Below, one piece after another: positions 36,455 to 45,892 of a stretch of DNA of 64,000 nt. The stretch covers positions 6,324,001 to 6,388,000 of the forward strand of contig NZ_CP011273.1 of the NCBI RefSeq assembly GCF_001610895.1, written 5' to 3'. Each line of letters starts with the position of its first letter. Position 1 is the stretch's first letter. Origin of the DNA: Planctomyces sp. SH-PL62. Its GTDB lineage: Bacteria; Planctomycetota; Planctomycetia; Isosphaerales; Isosphaeraceae. The translations under genes were made by a program, and so were the position numbers. Below the pieces are notes generated by a model. It saw only the letters and a program-made list of their open reading frames with translations, was not told the DNA's origin and did no database searches.

Positions 36455-38707
36455 TCAGTACTTCATGCCCTTGAGCGCCGGGCCGGTGCCGTGGAGGGGG
36501 AGATAGTACATGTCGGTCGGGATCTTGTCGCCGGGACGCCAGTAGCCGAGGTCGTACTGGGCCTCCCACGGGGGATCCATGACCACGGCGTAGGGCAAGG
36601 TGAGGATCTGGAAGGCGAACTGGCCGATCGAGGCGAACGGCTGGGCGATCTGGTTCCGCTGGGTGCTCTGCTTGTGGTTGTCGACCGGGTAGGAGAGGAA
36701 CCGGCCCATGGGCCCGATGTAGTTCTCGACGCTATGGCCGTAGCGTTCCAGCATGGGGTCCTGGAAGTAGAGCGGCAGGTGGCAGGTCGCGGCGGCGGCC
36801 CAGTACTTGCGCTGGGGGCTCCAGGCCCGGGCGCCGAGCGGGACCCAATCCTCGGGGACGGGCACCGCGCCGATGGGCCGGGCCTCGGCCGGGCTGGGGG
36901 CGCGGCTGATGTCGATCTGGGTCTGGGCCCGGTTGTCCGAATAGGTCCCGGCCGGTGCGTCGGGCTCGGTCGTGATCGTGGGGTCCGTCGCCATCGGCTC
37001 CTGCACGGCGCGGCGGGCGTCCCGACCGCGAGCCTCTTCCTCCTGCCTCCTGGCGAGTTCCTCGACCCGCTGTTCCAGGTCGGGCGTGAGGATCGACGCG
37101 GGCGCCCCCCGACTGGGGACGAAGCCCGAGCCGGACGGCGCGGTCGGGGCCGGCGTGAACTCGGGCGCCATCACGGGAGCGGGCGCGGGTTCCGGCGCCG
37201 GAGCCGGCGTGGGCGACAGCGGTTCCGAGTCCTCGGACGGCAGGGTCGGCAGGCTTTCGGCCGCTTCGGGCAGGCTATCCTGGATTTCGGCTTCCGCTTC
37301 GACCGGGGCCGAGGCCGGGGCCGGGGCGGTTTCGGCCAGAGGAGCGGGTTCGGGCGCGGCGACCGGCGCGGGTTCGGTCATGGCTTCGGGGACGGCCCGG
37401 CCGACGGCCTGGTCTTCCTCCGGGAGCAGCGGCAGGTCGTCGTCGGCCTGGACGTCGGCCGGCTCATCGTCGGCCTGGGCGTCGGCCGACGTCGCCGCCG
37501 GCGTCGCGGTCGCGGTCGGGGATTCGACCATCTCGCCGAGGTCGGCCGGGAGGGCGGGGAGGTCCAGGGCCGGGTCGTCGAGCTGCATCGGCGCGACCTG
37601 GGACGGCGCGGCGTCCAGGCTGGGCGCGAGCGGCTCTTCCGCGACGGGGGCGGGGGCCGGGGCCGCGGCCTCGGCGTCGGGCTCGGCGAAGACCGTGGTT
37701 CCGCTTCGGGGCGCCGGGGCGACCGGGACGGCCACGGCGGCGGGCTCGGGCTCCTGGGGCGCCAGATCGTCGGGGTGTTCCAGCTCGATCGGCGCCGGGG
37801 CCGGGGCCGGTGCCGGTGCCGGTGCCGGTGCCGGGGCGGCGGCCCTGGGGCTGGCGGACCGGGTGACGGCCGGGTCGAGGGCCGAAGGGGCGTCGAGGGT
37901 CGGGAACGGCGCGGTCAGGTCGGCCTGGGCCTCCTCGGCGGCGTTGCGTTCCTCGGGCGCGGCGACCGGAGCGGGCGCGGCGGCGAGGGCCGGGGCCGGG
38001 GCTTGCGTGGCGGCGGGCTCGATCCGGGTGACGGGGGGCGCCGTCGGCATGGCGTCCAGGCTGGGCGGCTCGTCGACCGTCGCCGTCGCCGGTGCGGGGG
38101 CCGATCGGAGGGCCGAGGGGCCTTCGGGGATCTCGGGGAGCGACGCGGGGGCCGAGGCGACTCGCGACGGGGCCCGTCCGGCCGGGGAGGGCGCGGGGGC
38201 CTCGGCGCCGGCGAGCTGGATCGGCTCGGCGCGGTCGTCTCCCTCGCGGGAGGCGGCGGGGCGGGCCTTGGTCCGCGAGTCGGCGACGGCCGGCTCGGCG
38301 GCGGCGGCCGGGGCGAAGCCTCCGGAGCGGAGCGAGCGACGGCTCAGGGCGTAGGGCCGCTCCGAGCCGATGGCCTCGCGGGTGCCGCGCTGGGCGCGGT
38401 CCAGGGCCTGCTTGAGCTTGGTCCGCTCGGGCTCGTTCAGCTCGGCCTGGCGCTTCTCCGCCTCGCGGAGATACTTCAGCGCCCGTTCGAACTCCTGGTA
38501 CTCGATGTAGTCCAGGCCGTTGCGGAGGAGGTGTCGGGCGCCCCGCGCGGCGGCCATGCCGAAGCCGGCGTCGGAGTCCCCGGCCGTGCCGGAGCCCGGG
38601 CCGGGCGCGTTCCCCGTCGGCGGCAGGGACTGCTGGGCCGAGACCGTCGTGGCCGAGAGGACGGCCCCGAGGATCGTCGTGGTCAATGCCGAGGTAGTGC
38701 GACGCAA
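36455..38707 (-). CDS. Exported Ala/Pro-rich protein with TPR-like N-terminus, unknown function
   Basis: About 750 residues. The start is a TTG at 38707 preceded by AGGAGG with a 6-base gap; it gives MRRTTSALTTTILGAVLSAT and a signal peptide ending at SAQQ. An earlier ATG at 38959 lacks a ribosome site. Residues about 45-100 are helical and TPR-like (NGLDYIEYQEFERALKYLRE). The long middle is low-complexity, rich in Ala, Pro and acidic residues, with an (AP)n run encoded by hexamer repeats. The last 120 residues are folded and aromatic (CHLPLYFQDPMLERYGHSVE, then WRPGDKIPTDMYYLPLHGTG). This resembles a cell-wall-spanning linker tethering a C-terminal domain. Function unknown. Confidence 0.75.
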   Translation of the reverse strand: MRRTTSALTTTILGAVLSATTVSAQQSLPPTGNAPGPGSGTAGDSDAGFGMAAARGARHLLRNGLDYIEYQEFERALKYLREAEKRQAELNEPERTKLKQALDRAQRGTREAIGSERPYALSRRSLRSGGFAPAAAAEPAVADSRTKARPAASREGDDRAEPIQLAGAEAPAPSPAGRAPSRVASAPASLPEIPEGPSALRSAPAPATATVDEPPSLDAMPTAPPVTRIEPAATQAPAPALAAAPAPVAAPEERNAAEEAQADLTAPFPTLDAPSALDPAVTRSASPRAAAPAPAPAPAPAPAPAPIELEHPDDLAPQEPEPAAVAVPVAPAPRSGTTVFAEPDAEAAAPAPAPVAEEPLAPSLDAAPSQVAPMQLDDPALDLPALPADLGEMVESPTATATPAATSADAQADDEPADVQADDDLPLLPEEDQAVGRAVPEAMTEPAPVAAPEPAPLAETAPAPASAPVEAEAEIQDSLPEAAESLPTLPSEDSEPLSPTPAPAPEPAPAPVMAPEFTPAPTAPSGSGFVPSRGAPASILTPDLEQRVEELARRQEEEARGRDARRAVQEPMATDPTITTEPDAPAGTYSDNRAQTQIDISRAPSPAEARPIGAVPVPEDWVPLGARAWSPQRKYWAAAATCHLPLYFQDPMLERYGHSVENYIGPMGRFLSYPVDNHKQSTQRNQIAQPFASIGQFAFQILTLPYAVVMDPPWEAQYDLGYWRPGDKIPTDMYYLPLHGTGPALKGMKY
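37794..37835. repeat. Tandem hexamer repeat encoding (Ala-Pro)n
   Basis: Seven consecutive GCCGGN hexamers (GCCGGG, GCCGGG, four of GCCGGT, GCCGGG) lie inside the Ala/Pro-rich gene and encode alternating Pro-Ala on the minus strand. Length variation by slippage would stay in frame. Confidence 0.85.
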
Positions 38708-39060
38708 GCCACGCCTCCTTGCTTTCCTGGAACGCGCGACGCCTCCGGACGGAGGATCTCCCCCCCGCCCCCGACGCGCCGGCTCGTCAACGGACCCGGC
38801 GACGACGACGCGAGGATCGCGCCAATCTGGGCCGGGTCGGAAACCGTCGATGCTGCTTCCCACGATTCCGTTCGCGGGGCTCCCGCCCGCTCCCGATCCC
38901 GATCGGGAGGCCGGGGGGACTTCCTCGACTTCGACTACGACTTCTGAGACCGAGACCACGATGGGTCGTGAGACTTCAAACGGACGCGGATCGCGTCCGG
39001 CTTCCCGAGGTTCGGGTCGGCTTTCCCTGGGAGGCGCCGGCCCGTCCTCGGGTTTTGGAT
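38708..39060. other. Intergenic region between guaB and the Ala/Pro-rich gene, with a hairpin
   Basis: No coding frame is convincing in these 353 bases. At 38981-38999 the arms CGGACGCG and CGCGTCCG flank GAT; on the minus strand this hairpin, 62 bases after the guaB stop, is followed by TTTG and may terminate guaB transcription. The promoter of the Ala/Pro-rich gene must lie between it and 38708 but is not distinct. Confidence 0.45.
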
Positions 39061-40566
39061 TCAGACCGAGGGCCGGCCCCCTTCGGATTCGCCGGTGTAG
39101 GTCGAATAATTGGGGGCTTCCTGGGTGATGGCGATGTCGTGGGGGTGGCCTTCCTGGACCGAGGCCGCGGTCACCTGGATGAATCGGCTGCGGGTCCGCA
39201 GGTCGTCGATCGTCCGGGTCCCGCAGTATCCCATCCCGGCCCGCAGGCCCCCCACCAGCTGGAACACGTATTCGGCGAGGGGGCCCTTGTAGGGGACCCG
39301 CCCCTCGACGCCCTCGGGGACGAGCTTCTGGGACGCGGTGCCCTTGCCGTCGACCGGCCAGGCGGCCTCCTGGCGATAGCGCTCATGCGAGCCCTTGGCC
39401 ATGGCGCCCAGCGAGCCCATGCCGCGATAGGCCTTGAAGCTCCGACCCCGGTAGATGATCATCTCGCCCGGGCTCTCGGCCAGGCCGGCGAACAGGCCGC
39501 CGATCATGACGCAATGGGCGCCGGCCGCGATCGCCTTGGTGATGTCTCCCGAGTAGCGGATCCCGCCGTCGGCGATGACCGGCGTCCCGCTGCCGATGGC
39601 CTTGGCCGCCGCGGCGATCGCCGTCATCTGGGGGACTCCCACCCCGGAGACCACCCGCGTGGTGCAGATCGAGCCCGGCCCGATCCCCACCTTCACCGCG
39701 TCGGCCCCGGCGTCGGCCAGGGCCTTGGCACCCTCGGCGGTGGCGACGTTCCCGGCCACGACCTGGATCTCGAACTCGCGCTTGATCCTCCGCACGGTCT
39801 CGACCACGTTCTTGCTGTGCCCGTGGGCCGAGTCCACCGTCAAAACGTCGACGTCCGCCTCCAGGAGCGAGGCGATCCGCTCATAGTCGTGGACCCCGAC
39901 CGCCGCCCCGACCCGCAGCCGCCCGCGAGAATCCTTGCAGGCGTTGGGATACCGGTGCAACTTGTCGATGTCCTTGATCGTGATGAGGCCCTTCAGTCGA
40001 TAGTCATCGTCAACCAGCAGAAGTTTCTCGACCTTATTCTTCATCAAAATCCGGTCGGCTTCTTCCAGGCTGGTGTCGGCCGGGGCCGTGACCAGGTTCT
40101 CCCGCGTCATGACCTCCTCGATCCGGAGCTCGCTCGACTCCAGGAATCGCAGGTCGCGGCGGGTGAGGATCCCCTTGAGCCGGCCGCCGACGGTGATCGG
40201 CACGCCCGAGATGTTGTGCCCGCTCATGATCTGGCGGGCCTCCCCCACCGTGGCGTCGGGCGGCAGCGTGATCGGGTCGACGATGATCCCGTTCTCGGAC
40301 CGCTTCACCTTGTCGACCTCGCGGGTCTGCTCCTCGATCGACATGTTCTTGTGGATGACCCCCAGGCCCCCCTCCTGGGCCAGCGCGATCGCCAGCTCGG
40401 CCTCGGTCACCGTGTCCATCGGGGACGACAGGATCGGGATGTTCAGCGCGATCGAGGAGGTCAACTGGGTCCGGACTTCGACCTCGCGAGGGAGGTGATC
40501 GGAGTATCCCGGTTCGAGCAAAACGTCGTCGAAGGTGATGCCTTGATAGGCGATGCGGTCGTGCAT
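39061..40566 (-). CDS. guaB: Inosine-5'-monophosphate dehydrogenase
   Basis: A 501-residue enzyme that oxidises IMP to XMP with NAD, the committed step to GMP. Motifs include [13 protein letters not shown] at the N-terminus, two CBS domains (about residues 95-210, containing [20 protein letters not shown]), the catalytic loop [18 protein letters not shown] with Cys301, the IMP-binding [13 protein letters not shown], and the flap Arg-Tyr in SHERYRQ. Length and order are normal. ATG 40566 matches the conserved N-terminus; a longer in-frame start at 40617 would add atypical residues. An inverted repeat lies in its leader at 40609-40627. Confidence 0.97.
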   Translation of the reverse strand: MHDRIAYQGITFDDVLLEPGYSDHLPREVEVRTQLTSSIALNIPILSSPMDTVTEAELAIALAQEGGLGVIHKNMSIEEQTREVDKVKRSENGIIVDPITLPPDATVGEARQIMSGHNISGVPITVGGRLKGILTRRDLRFLESSELRIEEVMTRENLVTAPADTSLEEADRILMKNKVEKLLLVDDDYRLKGLITIKDIDKLHRYPNACKDSRGRLRVGAAVGVHDYERIASLLEADVDVLTVDSAHGHSKNVVETVRRIKREFEIQVVAGNVATAEGAKALADAGADAVKVGIGPGSICTTRVVSGVGVPQMTAIAAAAKAIGSGTPVIADGGIRYSGDITKAIAAGAHCVMIGGLFAGLAESPGEMIIYRGRSFKAYRGMGSLGAMAKGSHERYRQEAAWPVDGKGTASQKLVPEGVEGRVPYKGPLAEYVFQLVGGLRAGMGYCGTRTIDDLRTRSRFIQVTAASVQEGHPHDIAITQEAPNYSTYTGESEGGRPSV

Positions 40567-40608
40567 CGGGAAAAGCTCCGGCTTCAAGCCCGACCCGCAG
40601 GCCGAACG

Positions 40609-40627
40609 GCGCCACACGATGTGGCGC
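40609..40627 (-). promoter_or_regulatory. Perfect inverted repeat in the guaB leader
   Basis: GCGCCACA (40609-40616), CGA, TGTGGCGC (40620-40627) is a perfect 8-base dyad with a 3-base centre, about 43 bases upstream of the guaB start codon. It could be an operator or a leader-RNA hairpin. No known purine riboswitch consensus is apparent. Confidence 0.45.
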
Positions 40628-40929
40628 GATCTTCAACGATCGACGATTTCAAGACGGACAAGACGTGATTTCTGGTCGGGCCCGGGGTCGTCGATCGAGG
40701 TCGGGGGATCTGGTGCCTTTCCTTCGACATTAAACCCGCAGCCGTCGGAATCGACAAGACCAACCGCCTCGACGACCGCCGCTCTCGGTCGCGGGACGCC
40801 CGAAATCGCGCCCGTTCGTTCCCAATCCCGGCGGGGCCGGGGCCGATTTTGGTTTTTGTGCTCCGGCCTCCGCTGTACTACGCTCTGAGGGAGAGTCGCG
40901 TTGATCGAGGTCGAATCGGGAGCCGTCGC

Positions 40930-41997
40930 ATGAATCGTCGAACAGGGATCATGGTGGGGCTGGCGCTGGCGTCGCTCGCGGCCGGGGGACCGGCCGAGGC
41001 GCAGATGATGTATCCCGGCGGATACGGCGGCTACGGCATGAGCGCCTGGGGGGCGGACCCCGGCGCGGGCTTCATGGCGGGCCTGGGGGCCTATTCGCGC
41101 GGCCGGGGCGTGTACGCGGTCGAGAAGGCCCAGGCCGACGCCCTCAACCTCCAGACCATGATCAAGTGGAACCAGGCCCTCCGGGTGCGGCAGGCCCAGC
41201 TCCGCGCGGACAAGGCGAAGGCCGACGCTCGGCGCGACGCCGAACGCCAGGAGCGAGTGGACGTGGGCGAGGAGCGCGACGGCACCACGCTCAACACGCT
41301 GCTGCTGGCGATCCTCGACTCCGACCCCGGCGCGGCCCACGCCGGCCGCACGGCCACCCCCCTGAGCGCCGCGGCGATCCGCGAGATCCCGTTCGAATGG
41401 GACAGCGAGGCCGTCACCCTCTGCCTGGACCAGATGACCGGCGAGGGCTCGCTCCCCGGCCTGCTGGCGGGCTCCGAGTACCAGGCCGATCGCGACGCCC
41501 TGCGCAAGGCGGTGACGGCGGCCCTGGCGGAAGACGTGAAGGGCCCGGTCTCGGCGGAGACGCTCCAGCGGGTGCGCGACGCCGTGGCCGGCTTCCGCGC
41601 GAGCTTCCAGAAGCACGCGGCCGACTTCGAGCCGGGCTACCTCGACGCGAAGAACTTCCTCACCACCCTCGACGGCCTCTCCCGGCTGCTGGACGACCCC
41701 AGCATGAAGGCCCTGCTCAAGGAACTCGACGCCGGCGGGGAGCGGACCGTGGGCGACCTGATCGCCTTCATGAACGCCTTCAACCTGCGGTTCGGCCCGG
41801 CGACCACGGAACGCCAGGCGGAGATCTACTCGCGGCTGATCCCGGCCCTCGCCGCCGTCCGCGACGCGGCCGTCGCCGCTCGCACCGTCGCCCCGGCCCC
41901 CGCCGACCCCAGCGGCGCGGCCCTCCGCGCGGCGGCCACCGACGCCTTTAAGGGGATGAGCTGGAAGGAGCTCGACGCCCACGCCCAAAGCCGCTGA
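40930..41997 (+). CDS. Exported helical protein, unknown function
   Basis: A 355-residue protein with a signal peptide (MNRRTGIMVGLALASLAAGG, cleavage near AEAQ) and a Gly/Tyr-rich start to the mature region (YPGGYGGYG). The remainder is charged and helical with a probable coiled coil around residues 70-115 (RVRQAQLRADKAKADARRDA). GGGAG precedes ATG 40930. I do not recognise a family, although similar proteins appear to be common in planctomycetes. The 363-base gap before it is shared with guaB, and no convincing promoter for this gene was identified there. Confidence 0.7.
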   Translation: MNRRTGIMVGLALASLAAGGPAEAQMMYPGGYGGYGMSAWGADPGAGFMAGLGAYSRGRGVYAVEKAQADALNLQTMIKWNQALRVRQAQLRADKAKADARRDAERQERVDVGEERDGTTLNTLLLAILDSDPGAAHAGRTATPLSAAAIREIPFEWDSEAVTLCLDQMTGEGSLPGLLAGSEYQADRDALRKAVTAALAEDVKGPVSAETLQRVRDAVAGFRASFQKHAADFEPGYLDAKNFLTTLDGLSRLLDDPSMKALLKELDAGGERTVGDLIAFMNAFNLRFGPATTERQAEIYSRLIPALAAVRDAAVAARTVAPAPADPSGAALRAAATDAFKGMSWKELDAHAQSR

Positions 41998-42061
41998 CGG
42001 TCGCGGCCGTCGCGGGCTGGAGCGGCTCGGCGCCGGGGCCACGCTCGGAAGTTCGGGCGCC

Positions 42062-42358
42062 TCACGGGATCGCGGCCCAGAAGAAGCAGAAGACCGCCGC
42101 GATCCCGATCAGCCACGCCAGGCCGCGGACGTTCGTCAGGTTGGACCGGCCCCCGGTCGCCGCGGCGACGGCCCCGCTCATGCCGAGGAAGGACCCCAGC
42201 AGGCCCCCCTTCACGACGATCCAGACCGCGTCGAGGTCGGTCGCGCCGCGAAGGGCCGCCCAGGCTGCGCCGAGGGCCACTCCGACGAGCAATCCGGCGA
42301 TGGGGATGAATGCGGCCCGCGCCGCCCCCGCGTTGAGCCACCGTGCGAGCTGTTCCAT
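42062..42358 (-). CDS. Small three-helix membrane protein, unknown function
   Basis: A 98-residue protein with three hydrophobic segments (about residues 16-36, 46-66 and 78-97; the last is GLAWLIGIAAVFCFFWAAIP). GAGGAG stands seven bases before the ATG. It starts 25 bases after the stop of the P-type ATPase gene, same strand, so it is probably co-transcribed and might assist metal export; this is only positional inference. Confidence 0.65.
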   Translation of the reverse strand: MEQLARWLNAGAARAAFIPIAGLLVGVALGAAWAALRGATDLDAVWIVVKGGLLGSFLGMSGAVAAATGGRSNLTNVRGLAWLIGIAAVFCFFWAAIP

Positions 42359-42382
42359 GTCGGGCTCCTCGCGTCCGTCCGG

Positions 42383-44293
42383 TCAGGGCGATCCGTCGCG
42401 GGGTTTCGAGGCGTAGTCGGTGAGCGTGCGGGGGGCGGCGGCGGCCCGCAGGGCGTTGAGCACGGCGACGACGTCGATGACCTCCTGGGTGATGGCCCCG
42501 GCGGTCGGCGGCAGCCAGCCGGCCGCCGCGACGCCCATGCCGATCAGGCTCAGCGCCATGCCGCCGACGGCGCTTTGCAGCGCGATGGTCCGCATCCGGC
42601 GGCCGATGTGCAGCAGCTCGTCGACCCGCTCCAGCGAGCTTTCCAGGATCACGGCGCCGGCGGCCTCGGCGGTCACATCGCTGGCCTGGCCGAAGGCGAT
42701 CCCCACCGTCGCGGCGGTCAGGGCCGGGGCGTCGTTGATCCCGTCGCCCAGGAACACGGTGTCGGCCTTCGCGGTCTCCTGGCGGACCAGGGCCAGCTTC
42801 TGTTCCGGGCTCTGGCCGGCGTAAACCTCGTCGATCCCCACCTTCTCGGCCAGGTAGCGGACCTCGCTCTCGCGGTCGCCCGAGACCATCAGGACGCGGT
42901 CGAAGCCGTGCCGGGGGCCCAGGTGCTTGATGAACGACCGGCCCTCCGCGCGGGGCTCGTCGCGGAATCGGAAGGTCGCCGCGTAGCGGCCGTCGACGAG
43001 CGCGACGCACTCCAGGCCCCCCGCCTGCGGCGGCATCCCCGCGGCCGACTCCGGCGCCTCCGCGGCGAGCTTCTTCCGGCTGGTCACCCGGATCGTCCGG
43101 CCGCCGACCTGGCCGCGCAGCCCTTCGCCCGGCCGCTCGCTCACCGCCTCGGCCTCCTGGTGGGGCAGCCCCGCCACGTCCGCGGCCTCGATCATCGCCG
43201 AGGCCAGCGGGTGCCGGGAATAGCGCTCCAGGCTCGCCACCGCCGCCAGGGCCTCGTCGCCGGTGAAGCCCGGCGCGGGGTGGATCTCGGTCAGCTTCGG
43301 CTGTCCGTAGGTGAGCGTCCCCGTCTTGTCGAAGATGGCGACCCGGCAGGTCCCCACCTTCTCCAGCACCGCCGGGTCCTTGATGATGATCCCCCGACGC
43401 GCCGCCAGCGACACCGCGCCGATGATCGCCGTCGGGATCGCGATCAGCAGCGGGCACGGGGTCGCCACCACCAGCACGGCCAGGAACCGCGTGGCGTCGC
43501 CGCTGAGCGCCCAGGCCGCCAGCGCGATCGCCATGGCCAGCGGCGTGTAGATCGCGCCCAACTGGTCCCCCAGCCGCCGCAGTTGCGGCCGACGCTGCTC
43601 CGACTCCCGCATGACCTCCATGATCTTGGCGTACCGCGAATCGACGGCCGATTTCTCCGCCCGGATCGTCAACGCCCCATCGCCGTTGACCGCCCCGGAG
43701 AGCACTTCCGACCCGGCGGCCTTGGGGAGCAGGTAGGGCTCGCCCGTCAGGTACGCCTCGTTCATCGTGCTCCGGCCTTCGAGCACCACGCCGTCGACCG
43801 GGCAGGTCTCGTGCGGGAAGACGACCAGGGCGTCCCCCACCGCCACCTCGGCCAGCGGTACGTCGACCATGGCCCCGTCCACCTTGCGATGCGCCAGCGA
43901 CGGCATCCGCTTCGCCAGCGCCTCCAACGCGTACGACGCCCGGCGCACCGCGTAAGCCTCCAGCGCCTGCCCGCCGGAAAGCATCAGCACCACCAGCGTC
44001 CCGGCGAGGTATTCCCCCAGGATCACCGACGTGACGATGGAGATCCCCGCAAGCAGGTCGGAGCTGAAATCCCAGCGCACCAGGCGGTTCGCCAGGCCGA
44101 GCACCAGCGGCGAGCCGCACGCCAGCGCGATCCACAGCGGCACGTCCTGCGCCGACGCGCCGAACACCGTCCCGCCCCCCCCGAAGCCGAACCGGAGGAC
44201 CAGATGGATCGCGATCGCCGCGACGGCGATCGCCGCGATCACCATCTCCAACGATCGCAGGGACGCGAGGAATTCCGAGGTCGTTCGCTTCAT
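42383..44293 (-). CDS. Heavy-metal-translocating P1B-type ATPase
   Basis: A 636-residue ATPase. It lacks an N-terminal metal-binding domain and begins with membrane helices ([20 protein letters not shown]). The actuator TGEP is in [14 protein letters not shown], the transmembrane metal site is TPCP (residues 278-281, [13 protein letters not shown]), the phosphorylated Asp322 is in [12 protein letters not shown], the P1B-specific HP dipeptide is in [10 protein letters not shown], and [10 protein letters not shown] closes the P-domain. A TPC site points away from typical Cu (CPC) pumps; the metal is not assignable. ATG 44293 is preferred; the ORF track to 45175 upstream is shadow of the hydrolase gene. 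It lies 29 bases after the serine hydrolase gene. Confidence 0.92.
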   Translation of the reverse strand: MKRTTSEFLASLRSLEMVIAAIAVAAIAIHLVLRFGFGGGGTVFGASAQDVPLWIALACGSPLVLGLANRLVRWDFSSDLLAGISIVTSVILGEYLAGTLVVLMLSGGQALEAYAVRRASYALEALAKRMPSLAHRKVDGAMVDVPLAEVAVGDALVVFPHETCPVDGVVLEGRSTMNEAYLTGEPYLLPKAAGSEVLSGAVNGDGALTIRAEKSAVDSRYAKIMEVMRESEQRRPQLRRLGDQLGAIYTPLAMAIALAAWALSGDATRFLAVLVVATPCPLLIAIPTAIIGAVSLAARRGIIIKDPAVLEKVGTCRVAIFDKTGTLTYGQPKLTEIHPAPGFTGDEALAAVASLERYSRHPLASAMIEAADVAGLPHQEAEAVSERPGEGLRGQVGGRTIRVTSRKKLAAEAPESAAGMPPQAGGLECVALVDGRYAATFRFRDEPRAEGRSFIKHLGPRHGFDRVLMVSGDRESEVRYLAEKVGIDEVYAGQSPEQKLALVRQETAKADTVFLGDGINDAPALTAATVGIAFGQASDVTAEAAGAVILESSLERVDELLHIGRRMRTIALQSAVGGMALSLIGMGVAAAGWLPPTAGAITQEVIDVVAVLNALRAAAAPRTLTDYASKPRDGSP

Positions 44294-44322
44294 GGGTTCC
44301 CGCCGATCCGCATTCACGACGT

Positions 44323-45795
44323 TCACTCCGCCGCGCCGACGAGCGCCGCGCCTCGGGTCGCGCCGAAGCCGACGTTGACCTCGGGGTCGAGGGTCGCCCG
44401 GTCGCCCTCGAACTTGATGCGGTAGGTGACGTGGAACGGGGTCTGGATGAGGACGACCCGGGCGGTCAGCACGTCGTCGGCCGTCCACGCGGCGGCGGCG
44501 GCGACGGGTTGCTCCGGGAACCCGCCGAGCGCGGCGCGGGACTTGACCCACTCGCCCCGCCCGCAGGGGATGCGGTGCTCGGCGCCGTCGACGCGGAGGA
44601 CCAGCGTGGCCGCGCCTTCGCCCGGCTCCAACTTCAGCGATTCCAGCTTCCGGGGGTTGTCGCCGAACTTGAAGGTCCGGCCGGCCGCCTTCACCGACGA
44701 TCCGGGCGTCGCGGCCCCCTCGGGCGCCCGCAGCGTCAGGCCCTTGAGCGTGGCCGTCAGCGCCTCGCGGGCGTCCGGGTCGGCGGGGAGCGGGGCGTCC
44801 GCGAAGGCCGGCAGCAGCCGGTCCCAGACGAGGTCGAGGACGGCCTGCATGTCCTTCACGCCGCTGGTGATCGCCAGCACGGCGTCTTGCTCGGGCATGA
44901 CCAGGCAGTACTGGCCGAAGGCCCCGTCGCCCCGGTAGGCGCCGTGGCGGGCCCGCCAGAACTGGTAGCCGTAGCCCTGCTCCCAGTCGCTCCGGGGATT
45001 GCTCCCGTTCGAGGTCTGGAGCGAGGTCGCCGCGGCCACCCACGACTCGGGGACGAGCTGCTTGCCGTTCCACCGCCCTTTCTGGAGGTAGAGCTGCCCG
45101 AACTTGGCGACGTCCTCGGTTTGCACGCTCAGGCCGTAGCCCCCCAGCGAGACCCCTTGCGGGCTCTCGCCCCACGACGGATCGTCGATGCCCAGGGGGT
45201 CGAACAGGCGGGGGCGGAGGTAGTCGAGCACGGTTTGGCCGGTCGCCTTCTGGACGATCGCCGAGGCCATGTAGGTGCCCGACGTGTTGTACAGGAAGTG
45301 CGTCCCCGGCTTGTGCGGGACCGGATGGGCGAGGAAGACCTTCGTCCAGACCTCCCCCTCGGGCCGTTTGGGCTCGTCCTGATGGCCCGTCGACATCCGC
45401 AGCAGGTCGCTCACCCGCATCGCCTTGAGGTTGGCGTCCGGGTTCTCGGGCGCGTCCTCGGGGAAGAACTTCAGGACCGGGTCGTCGACGCTCAGCTTCC
45501 CCTCGGCGACGGCCAGGCCCACGGCGGTGGCGGTGAAGCTCTTGCTCAGCGAGTAAAGCTCATGGCGAGTCTCGGCGTCGTAGGGCGCCCACCAGCCCTC
45601 GGCCACCACCCGGCCGTGGCGGACCAGCATCACGCTGTGGAACGAATCGATCCCGTCGGCCGCGAGCACGAACTCGCGGAGGGCCTTCGACGACACCCCC
45701 TGCGCCTCGGGCTCGCTCCTCGAAAGGGGCTCCGACCCGAACGCCAGGGCCCCCAGGCACGCGAACAGTCCCGCCGCCCAGCCGATCCGCTTCAT
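44323..45795 (-). CDS. Serine hydrolase (class C beta-lactamase / penicillin-binding-protein-like), exported
   Basis: A 490-residue protein with a signal peptide ([20 protein letters not shown]). The SxxK catalytic motif is Ser82-Leu-Ser-Lys85 in [16 protein letters not shown]. The YxN-type motif appears as [12 protein letters not shown], and [20 protein letters not shown] fits the third conserved region. Such proteins are periplasmic esterases, peptidases or carboxypeptidases. The C-terminal 130 residues form an extra beta-rich domain. It precedes the P-type ATPase gene by 29 bases; no functional link is obvious. Confidence 0.9.
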   Translation of the reverse strand: MKRIGWAAGLFACLGALAFGSEPLSRSEPEAQGVSSKALREFVLAADGIDSFHSVMLVRHGRVVAEGWWAPYDAETRHELYSLSKSFTATAVGLAVAEGKLSVDDPVLKFFPEDAPENPDANLKAMRVSDLLRMSTGHQDEPKRPEGEVWTKVFLAHPVPHKPGTHFLYNTSGTYMASAIVQKATGQTVLDYLRPRLFDPLGIDDPSWGESPQGVSLGGYGLSVQTEDVAKFGQLYLQKGRWNGKQLVPESWVAAATSLQTSNGSNPRSDWEQGYGYQFWRARHGAYRGDGAFGQYCLVMPEQDAVLAITSGVKDMQAVLDLVWDRLLPAFADAPLPADPDAREALTATLKGLTLRAPEGAATPGSSVKAAGRTFKFGDNPRKLESLKLEPGEGAATLVLRVDGAEHRIPCGRGEWVKSRAALGGFPEQPVAAAAAWTADDVLTARVVLIQTPFHVTYRIKFEGDRATLDPEVNVGFGATRGAALVGAAE

Positions 45796-45892
45796 CGCCG
45801 CGCCCTCCCATCCCGGTCTCCTCGCCTCGACGCAACGCCCATTGGACGCCCGGCGGCGGCGCGGATCAAGGGGCGCCCCCCGTCGGGGGGGG

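Noticed and set aside
44294-45175. Upstream extension of the P-type ATPase frame
   Set aside because: It overlaps the serine hydrolase in another frame and adds only arginine-rich shadow sequence.
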